From assembly GCA_030248065.1 (NCBI GenBank), contig JASAMV010005873.1, forward strand, positions 1 through 64,000: DNA of 64,000 bases, written 5' to 3'. This document shows positions 56,501 through 64,000 of the stretch, piece by piece. Position 1 is the first letter of the stretch, and each line of letters opens with the position of its first letter. The notes below the pieces were generated by a model. It ran no database searches and had not been told where the DNA came from. It saw nothing but the letters and a program-made list of their open reading frames with translations. Position numbers and translations under genes: made by a program. The DNA comes from Rhynchonema sp. JSB1_4. Its lineage: Eukaryota; Nematoda; Chromadorea; Monhysterida; Xyalidae.

Positions 56501-59500
56501 GCATTTGTTAGATTCCGACCCCGAGAACTCCCCATTTTGCTGGCATATTTTAAAATGTGCCGCCACCCAAGCAGCACTGACCGGGGTCACCAAGTGGTTT
56601 TTTGCCACTTTTGTACGTTCCAGAAAAAAGTAAAAAAAACCAGCAGTCAGTTCCAACCAGGGTTGTTTCAAAAAAGTGGTTAATTAAAAAATTTTTTGAA
56701 ACTCAGATTTTGCTAAAAAAAAGTTGCCCAAAATGTAATTTGGGCTGAAATGTCCAAAAACGGCCTTTTTTGAGGCAAAAAAATTGACACTTTTTTCTGT
56801 GGACGGGACAATTTTTCCAAAATCGCGCCTGCGGCGCCCTGTATGGTCCACAAATCCGTACAGGGATGCGCGGAGCTGGTCTTTTAGAGTGATGTGGCAC
56901 CGATAATGTACTACTGCATGCTAATGCTACTACACATGTACAATGCAGGTCTGGTGCAAAACCGGGCGCGCAAAGTCGATCTGACACGCAAGATTTGTGC
57001 TGTAATCGATATTTTGATTGTCGTATATCAGATATGCGGCATTAGATGCATTAAAATACGTTGTACGGCATGCTACAATACATCAGAGTAACATCGTTGG
57101 TGAACATCAACCTCAGACTGGTCGGAGACCATAGAATCTGCACAATACTACCGGGTGTCACCACAAAAGTTGGGTCTCAGGCGAACATTTTTCAATTTTT
57201 GAAAAATAAGTTGTATCGATTTCACTTATTCTGTAACGTCGTTTGCAACACTTTTTCTAATAAAAAAAATTCCGTCAAAAAAATCAAAACGAAAATTTTT
57301 TTTAAAGAAAGCTCGTTAATTAACAATTTTTTTTCAACCCTGGTTCCAACAGTTAGCATTTCACGGTTTTCGTAAAGTAAGGCGCAATGTGTCAAAGGAC
57401 TGATAAGCATTGTGACAAATCACAGATTATTCTATAAGTGGCGCAGCCCAAAAGATCTGCTGTTCTCACGGATTTTGTATCAGATATAACATTTTGGAAC
57501 TCCAATGCAACGTCGTGTGAAAGTTTACGCATAAAGTTTGTACGTTTTGTGTGCTCAGCAAACTTTACGTTGGTCGAAATATAAACACCAAACAGTCCTT
57601 TTTGGTTATTCGGGTCCAAGTTTTCCTCATTAGGTAAATATAGAACATACATGTGATATTGATGTGAACTTGATCAATATTATTTGTTTTTGTTTTCCAT
57701 TTGTCGATTTTTTAGGGTACCGAAATTCCTTTGAAAGTACCAGCATTACCAACACACCCCAACAAAATCTGTATTTATACCACAAAATGTGTTTATCTGC
57801 GCAGAGTACGGCAGTGTACCCGCACAAGCAAACACAAATGAATAAATAAATACAAATATGAATATAGCCAAAGTCCAGTAATCGTGTATCTTGTCCCAAT
57901 AATAATTATTGTTATTTGAATTTCCCGCGCCCGGCAAAATGCCGCCCGTCAACAAATTGTATATGGTCGCGCCTGTGTTTTTTGTCGGGAATCATAAAGA
58001 AGTTTGTGTGCAAACTTTTCGTAGACCACTTTATGTGTGCTGTGTGTGTACAGAGCCCATTCGGGATCTAAACTGTTGATTAATTTCCATAATATCCTCT
58101 TTTAACTACGTGGTCACACCCAGACATTAAAATAATATCCCATATTTTTTGATGAACCTGTGCTTTAACTGAACGTATGACAAACAGAATTTCGTTATAA
58201 ATTACAACAGTAGCTTTTTTTAATCCGGTTTAACTTTTATATTCAGGTTTCATTGTCTCGGCCCGGAATATCCGCAACAATTCCCTTTTTATTTCAGGAT
58301 ATCCTCAAGCAACTGATCGTTATGCCGCTACCGGACCTACTCGCGATCGCTAGAAATCCGCAGCCGGGTATGTTTTTTCAATTTTTTTTCTATTTTTTCT
58401 TTTATTTTATATTTCAGTTTCTTTCATCGAGAACAAAGCATAACCAAAAGACGCGGACGTGCAGAAAATTAGTCAGTAATTTTTGTCTTTCCGGCTTAAG
58501 CGGCGAAAAACACCTGGTTTTAGGCTATTGATTTTCACATTCCATATGTGTCCTACTTTTGCAATCACACGAAATCTTTTGTTTTTAGCGCTGCCAAAAA
58601 AGTATGCAGCCAAAAAGGTTCACGCGGTTTCAAAATAGTAATAGGCATGCTACTCTGCGCACTTTTGCCCAAATAGCAATAGGCATGTCGTTTCCTTAAA
58701 GATCTCAAAGGTTTTTAAACCGCCCATGAAAATGTTGCAGTGCGTATGTCAAATTTAAACTATAAAATAAAAGCGATTCGTTGAGTTAAGGTTGTTGCAC
58801 TAGATTTATGACCTATAGGCAGACCGTGCTCAGGCACGAAGGCGCGTCAGTATGTATATGCCATTTGACCTCAATTCAATAATTCATTTAATGGATTAAA
58901 ATATTTTACTAAATTCGGTGTTTTTGTGATCAAATGCAATGAATGTCCATTGTCAATCAACATGTGAACTTTTTGAGATAATGTCCACTACATTCGAGAT
59001 TTGTGGAATACCAGATTTGTCGCCTTCAATAGAGCTTCCATGTTGGCATTTACTTTATTTTTTTTATGATATCTGTGGTTCTTTCTGTCTTCTGTTGTAA
59101 CGTTACTGGCAAAACCAATTTCAAGTACAGGCACATAACTTTGTACATACATACCTATACGGTATACCTTGAGGCACCATACCTTTGATGTAGCTGAACG
59201 AATAAATTATGACGCTGAGCCTCAGCCCTCCGTTCCGTTCTCCGGGTATGCCTTGTTTGTGTGTAAACAAAAGAACATTCTTGCTAGCCCACAGGGTGGT
59301 CCAAAACGTATCTCCACCCTCGGGGTCAGCTTAATTTATGGGTGGGCCGGTTATATGGGTGTACTTGTGGTCACTTTGCAGAATGTTATTGGGCACAAAT
59401 ATTTTCTTTGTGTCATTTTTGTCCTATTGGACCCAGGTTTAACCGAGCACAATAGTCAGGCCATTCTGACGATACGCACTCAAGTTGCAGCTTTTTGGAT

Positions 59501-62500
59501 AACTTTGTTTCTTTGTTAACCATTGTAGAGGTTTCGGTTACCGGCTCAAGTTCCAAAGTTCAGGAACCGGCTTTGTGGTCGTACCTATTAAATTAGAAAC
59601 ATTGTTCTGAGCCCACTTGTTAACCTCGTGTGTGCAGTGCGCCCTACTACAGCGCGGGTACAACTTTGCAAATCTTGTATGCTGACCGCTTGTAAGACAT
59701 ATGTACATGGGGTTGGGTAGGAGCCATTTATTATTTACCCCGCATTATATTCTGTGTTCGCTCTGAAGTACATACGATATAGTACATACTGTATGTATAT
59801 GTATTCAGTGTAGTAAGCAGAGGTAATAATAAGAATAAATAAGCCCCAGCTTTGTGGAAAGCAACACATGTTTAGAAACACGTGCGAACCTATTGTGTTA
59901 CCAAAAGTATACTGGTAACCAATAAGCATTCAATTTTGAACTAGAAACTAGGCCAGTTTCGTTTGGGTCTTTCTATTATCTTCACGTTTTTATAAGACAC
60001 ATTACGCAGAGCATCAGCTTTTTGACGTATAAGCCATTACTTGCCTCGCTTCAGACTCACTGCTTTTCGGAGGACTGCTTAACTTGCCCCATATATTGGT
60101 CGCACAATGATCATATAAGAATTCATCAAATCAATCCTGATTTTCACGTTCAGTTACTCTTAACCGCTGTGGTACTTGTGTTTCTCACAATACATTTTCG
60201 TCTGAAAATAGTCTAGCAAAGCACCCACGTTGCTGCGGGTCTGAAACATTCTACTGACTGCATTCTTTGTGTGTGATCGCGCAACGCAACGTCACTGCCC
60301 CGTCACTTCCCTGCTTCACGATTCAGGAAAAAACATTTGACCAATTCTTATTGTGCTACAAATACCTAAAAAAGCGAATTTATCCGCCTGAAAGTGTACA
60401 GCATATTGAATTGGTCCAGTGCAAACAAATAAACCAAAAACGTTAACTGAGCACGTGGTGCGACGTTCTGAAACGGAAACCTCGCAGGTTTTTGTCAAAC
60501 TTACCGTGTAGCTAAGTTTAGACATTCGGTGGTTTATTTTCTGAACGCTTCTGTATGTAATACCTACCTACCTGCTCTTTTGATCATTATATTCCACACA
60601 CCGTAACTGGTTGGTGCCTTTCACCTGCCACCCAAAAAAACGTTGAGGTTATGAGCGACAGCTTTGACGCGCAAACAGTTGTTTTGAAGCTTTTTTTTAT
60701 CTTTTACCACACAAAGGTCTTGTGTTCCTGCCGCCATAAACGTCACTTTTCCTTCGTCACTTGGTTACTTTTGCGGTTTTTCGATGACAAAAAACAGTGT
60801 TTTGAAAATGTGTTGTTTTCTTCTTCTAGTGAAACATGTTCCTCTCTTGCAATTATAGGGTCTCAGTTTTGTTCCACTATTAACGATGACGCAGTGACAT
60901 GGGGAAAGCTTTATTTCGCCAAACTCAGCATTAAACCACAATAAAATCGAACATTATAATGTTTCAGACGGAACCTCGGCGCCCGAAATGCGCAAAGTGC
61001 TGCTTCTGCTGATGGGCTGCGCCGTTCAGTCGGACAAGAAGGAGGAGTTCATCGATCGAATCAAGGAACTCGAGTTGTCACTGCAGGAGGCGATCGTCGA
61101 ACAAATACAGAAGGTAGACAGCACACCGTGGTGGACGTTTGTAGATTGGGAGTGTGTGTGCCTGCACGCTTGCGCATGTGCAACTTCGAGCCGCAGCCAG
61201 ACCCGTTCCCATAGCTCAGTTGGTAGAGCGACTGGCTGTCCAGGCCTGGTAGCTGCTGGAAGGTCGAAGAATCGAGTCCTTCCGCGAGCTTACGTTTGGT
61301 GTGGCGGTTCAGAGTTCACTGTTGAAGTCTTGGCTTGTTGCCCCCCCATCTAACACAACGAAAAACGCGTAGATCGTCTTATGGAGCACCTAATTTTTTA
61401 TTTCCCTCAAATAAATTCTCTTTTTCACAAACAAAAAAAAACAAAAACTCCACCCAACACCAACTCCACCTCCCAAATTCATGTACTTCGCCTCAGACCC
61501 ATGCACATACGGCCACAACAAAAAAAAACAAAAAAAAAAAAAAAAAAACCCAACAAAACACAAACACAAAAAACAATTGAAGTCGAAAAACTCGGCTGCC
61601 TGGCCTTCCCATTGATCGTTCCAACATCGACGTAAAAAAAAAAAACAACACGCACAGGATTTCGTGCACCCAGTTCGTCGGCGTGCACGGTCCTCTTCTG
61701 GCACTGCGACACATTTCTGTTTCACTTCTTTCAACATCGACAAAACGTCGCTTCGATCGTATTTCACATATTCATCTTCTTTCTTCACCCCATCTAACTT
61801 TGCGCGATACGAAAACTCTTCTTGCTTTTCATCTTCTTTTTTCTCATTCTTCTCGGAAAAACCATTTTTCAACGGTCCAATGTCCACCAACAGCAAACTC
61901 ATTGTTGGGCCACGCGCTTGATGCGTGGGTGTCACGAGGACTACCCTGCAGGTTACCACCAGTCGGCGCAAATTAGATGCTGCTTTTATCCGGTGTGAAA
62001 TACAGAATGAATCATACAATGACGATCGGCCCAGATACGGAATATGGAATATTCCTACTATAACTTAATGGAAAAAGTGTCCTGAGGCTACTATGTACGT
62101 ATGTAACTATGGTATATGTATGCAGTATGTTCTGTTTGATTCGCTGTGACAAAAGCCAACAAGTTCAGGCCCAAAAATCATAAGACCGGAGCATTTCAGG
62201 CCGCATTACCTACATACATCGACTAATATACTGAACACACGTGCATGTTGCACTGGGTTGGTCGGTTTTGGCCCAGGCGGGCCCTGAATTACCGGGACCA
62301 AATATGAGTGTGTGCCGGGGACAGAACCATCGGGACTGATGTTCCGGCATGTCTATTGCGTATACTTACGCCCACAAAAAATAATTCCAGGAGAAAATCG
62401 ATCTTTTGCGCGAAGCGCGCGCGGCGAAAGACTATCGCGATGAGCTGGACTGTATGCAGCACAAGGTGGCCAAATTGGACAGATTGGACGGCGAGAATAG

Positions 62501-63509
62501 GAAAATGAAGGAGAAACTGACCGAAATGGACTTCTTTCGCTCGCGCGTCGACGAGCTACGGTGGGTGTTTGAACGAAGGAGGGGATTTTCTTTTGGTTCG
62601 CACAACATGCGCCAGATTGAGAAAAAGTCGTGTAGTTTTGTTCAATGTTGAGATGACGACATGAATATACATAAGCCGATGATTACTCACGCCGAAATGT
62701 GCAACATTATTTGCCGAGTCGGCCTGCAGGCAGATTCAAGCTCAGTTAGACCGACTCTTTATGTTAAATTTAGGTAAACTGGAGTGTGGGCCTAAATTTA
62801 CCGAGACCGAAACGTATAATAGTAAACCCCCCTTGTTATACTGAACCTTCTCCAGGTGTAGACACGTGGGTACGGTACCCTGTTTTTTTACCATCCTTGT
62901 TTTCTGGCTATGTCAGATCCGCTTTTGCAAAAAAATACCGTACCGATCAAACAGACACAATAACAAGCCCCTCCTTGATAATTCAGGCAAGAGAACTTCA
63001 TTCTTCTCGAGACGAAGCAAGTGCTTGAGAATCAGGTTGATTCGTGGAAACAGCGCGCGCAGGAACAGGCTGAAGCAGAAGCGGCCATGTTGGAAAGTCA
63101 ACGGCAATTGCATCACGTCCAGAATGAACTCAGACAGGTCGGACAAATGCCATGTGTTGTAGCATAGCACGTGTTAAACTATAGCATTGAGCCTCATCGT
63201 CTGCGCCGAGAGCCTGCGCATGGAAACGTCAACCACCCAGCTGCGTTTTGGTGTATAACACAGATCGGTAATACCCTCGCTGTTTTTCAGATATTGATAT
63301 TCAATACCACATTGGACGCATATGATTATGCACACCCTATGTTTATACGCGGGATTAAAACAGTTTCGCAGGACCAGATATCGGCCTTCGTTTAACTTAT
63401 TGTTCATACAAACACGTCGATTTTTCGAATTCAGGAACGGGATCGAATCGAAGAGATACTGCGCGGTAACCGGAGACTTGAGCGGGAGCACAGCGCCATG
63501 TGCGAAAGG
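47556..63509 (+). CDS. CCDC88 (Girdin/Daple)-type protein, N-terminal part, eight exons, continues past window
   Basis: Exons 47556-47742, 48242-48305, 48724-48826, 58298-58367, 60968-61113, 62391-62560, 62987-63137 and 63435-63509 join in phase and encode 322 residues. The N-terminus matches the Hook/calponin-homology-like domain that binds dynein light intermediate chain: [73 protein letters not shown], then [20 protein letters not shown] and DRIKEL. Coiled coil follows: [56 protein letters not shown]. These track the CCDC88 order closely, better than HOOK1-3. About 120 residues that CCDC88 proteins have between the globular domain and the first coiled coil are missing between 61113 and 62391. 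Intron 3 is 9.5 kb. The start ATG at 47556 follows CATCAG, so an upstream exon is possible. The family acts as a cytoskeletal adaptor and Wnt/G-protein modulator in animals. Confidence 0.8.
48030..48052. repeat. G-rich tract in CCDC88-like intron 1
   Basis: GGGCGGGGGCTGGGGGGGGG and more G. It might form a G-quadruplex or mark a sequencing weak spot. Confidence 0.6.
48390..48536. mobile_element. MITE with ACAGTGGTCAACTCAA ends in CCDC88-like intron 2
   Basis: The left end ACAGTGGTCAACTCAA and the right end TTGAGTTGACCACTGT are exact mirror images. Inner ACTTCGTCAAC and GTTGACGAAGCGA extend the pairing. About 145 bp. The target duplication is unclear. Confidence 0.75.
48827..56657. other. Left part of the 9.5-kb CCDC88-like intron
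   Basis: No convincing nested gene. The longest frame (50039-50566, minus) has no domain. Poly-A/T patches near 53250-53350 and 53850-53910 resemble hAT-like element debris (AAAAAAAATTCGTTCCAAAA). No small-RNA gene was recognised. Confidence 0.4.
56658..57342. mobile_element. hAT-type non-autonomous element with perfect 8-bp target duplication
   Basis: Left CAGGGTTG and right CAACCCTG are mirror images. GTTCCAAC lies directly outside both ends (56650-56657 and 57343-57350), a perfect 8-bp target duplication. Poly-A/T subterminal parts resemble the element at 33617-34337. It lies in the large CCDC88-like intron. No transposase. Confidence 0.8.
58368..60967. other. Intron 4 of the CCDC88-like gene, with repeat fragment
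   Basis: At about 60050-60350 it holds a fragment of the CAACACGAGCCCGATTTCG element interior (ACGCAACGTCACTGCCCCGT, GCTGCGGGTCTGAAACATTC, ATCAATCCTGATTTTCACGT). Nothing else recognised. Confidence 0.45.
61135..61325 (+). mobile_element. tRNA-derived SINE-like element, copy 3
   Basis: The tRNA-like part at 61205-61289 has ATAGCTCAGTTGGTAGAGCG and AGAATCGAGTCCTTCC. Its B box is altered (GAATCGAGTCC), so it is probably not transcribed. The flanks GAGCCGCAGCCAGACC and ACGTTTGGTGTGGCGGTTCA match copies 1 and 2. It starts just after the donor of the CCDC88-like exon at 61113. Confidence 0.6.
61429..61580. other. A/C-rich patch inside the CCDC88-like gene
   Basis: Long runs of A with C, T and G rare, including more than 18 A in a row near 61531. 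It lies in the interval where the missing linker exons of the CCDC88-like gene would be expected. Confidence 0.65.
61658..61902 (-). CDS. Candidate exon on the opposite strand of the CCDC88-like gene
   Basis: From ATG 61902 the minus strand encodes about 80 residues of ordinary, highly charged protein: [15 protein letters not shown], then Glu/Lys-rich sequence, [29 protein letters not shown] and [14 protein letters not shown]. Codon choice looks normal. After about 61658 the frame runs into a T-rich patch (poly-Phe) that cannot be real protein; a donor GTGCGT lies nearby. The YDRSDVL segment loosely recalls the eIF4E-binding pattern YxxxxL-hydrophobic but has V where L is needed, so I do not assign a function. 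It may be an exon of a nested gene, a retrocopy, or misplaced sequence. Confidence 0.35.
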
Positions 63510-64000
63510 GTACGTTTGTTTGGTTTTTATTTTTTGTTCTTTTTATTCAATGAAACACGGCCTATCATCGGACTACTGGAGCGAGGTATGTTCCGCCATA
63601 AAAGATTGCGGCAGAACATTTTGCTACCATTTTGCTCGATGAGAATTTGAGAATGTTTCGTCACTTCGCTTGCAATGAGCAGGTATTGGTCGCCTCTTTT
63701 TTGTATTTTTTTCCATCGCCAGCCCTCGTTCGTTCGCGTCACACACAACACGTATGTTTTCCCTGCCCGTGGTTATCTGCTAGATTATTTTCACTGAATG
63801 TTTTATCACAATAGCACAGTGTTGCTACGAATCAGGATTGATTTTAATTCTCATGTCTTCATATTACATAATACTGGACCGAATTCCGGATCCCGAGAGC
63901 AAATAATACGCCGCATATCTAAAAACGTATCATGTACCTACATTTGATAATGTCGCACGCTCTCCACCGCGGTGCGTAAAAAGTAATTCTAGTCCCAAAA
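63510..64000. other. Start of a further CCDC88-like intron, with repeat debris
   Basis: Donor GTACGT after 63509. Words such as TGCTAGATTATTTTCACTGA and AATCAGGATTGATTTTAATT recall the interior of the 25141-25582 element. The next exon lies beyond the window. Confidence 0.4.

Overview
This is nuclear DNA of a metazoan, most likely a nematode. Genes are split into small exons with GT-AG introns. There is an animal-type 18S rRNA segment, animal protein families (a CCDC88/Girdin-like protein, a rhodopsin-class GPCR, a kelch protein, a PSI/FUBP-type RNA-binding protein), no bacterial operons, and many inverted-repeat elements. Nematode is an inference from the compact exons, the GPCR style and the TTAGGC runs; the rRNA segment should settle the lineage.

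Layout. 50-425: a rearranged Helitron-like element. 1755-2102 (-): a reading frame with CtBP-type and SUMO-interaction-type motifs. 4612-4839 (-): terminal exon of a membrane protein. 8783-9133 (-): two exons of a PSI/FUBP-like gene. 10431-12465 (+): four exons ending a kelch-repeat gene. 16119-16673: a near-perfect long inverted repeat. 17115-19146: a damaged rDNA segment (18S, ITS1, 5.8S remnant). 20765-23744 (-): a complete six-exon GPCR of 354 residues. 28369-32924 (-): a complete five-exon, membrane-anchored SAM-dependent methyltransferase of 325 residues. 35987-36704 (-): a decaying C2H2 zinc-finger gene. 37200-47555 is almost empty of recognisable genes. 47556-63509 (+): the 5' part of a CCDC88 (Girdin/Daple)-type gene that runs off the window, with a 9.5 kb intron.

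Between and inside genes lie many non-autonomous mobile elements: two Helitron-like elements with TC...CTAG ends, two hAT-type elements with 8-bp target duplications, TA-flanked elements, a TAA-flanked hairpin 10 bp past the GPCR stop, a family built of TTCAGGCC-type words (four good copies, two in GPCR introns), a CAACACGAGCCCGATTTCG terminal-repeat family, and a tRNA-derived SINE-like family (three copies).

Several patches are almost pure A/G or pure A/C and replace or interrupt sequence that a sister copy or homologue predicts. They look more like assembly or consensus damage than biology and should be checked before trusting nearby models. I did not find a clear new multi-gene system. The strongest observations are the CCDC88 gene model, the rRNA pseudogene with a deletion in a universally conserved segment, the long inverted repeat, and the repeat families. 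Exon joins were deduced by eye from splice sites, phase and family similarity; no alignment was run.
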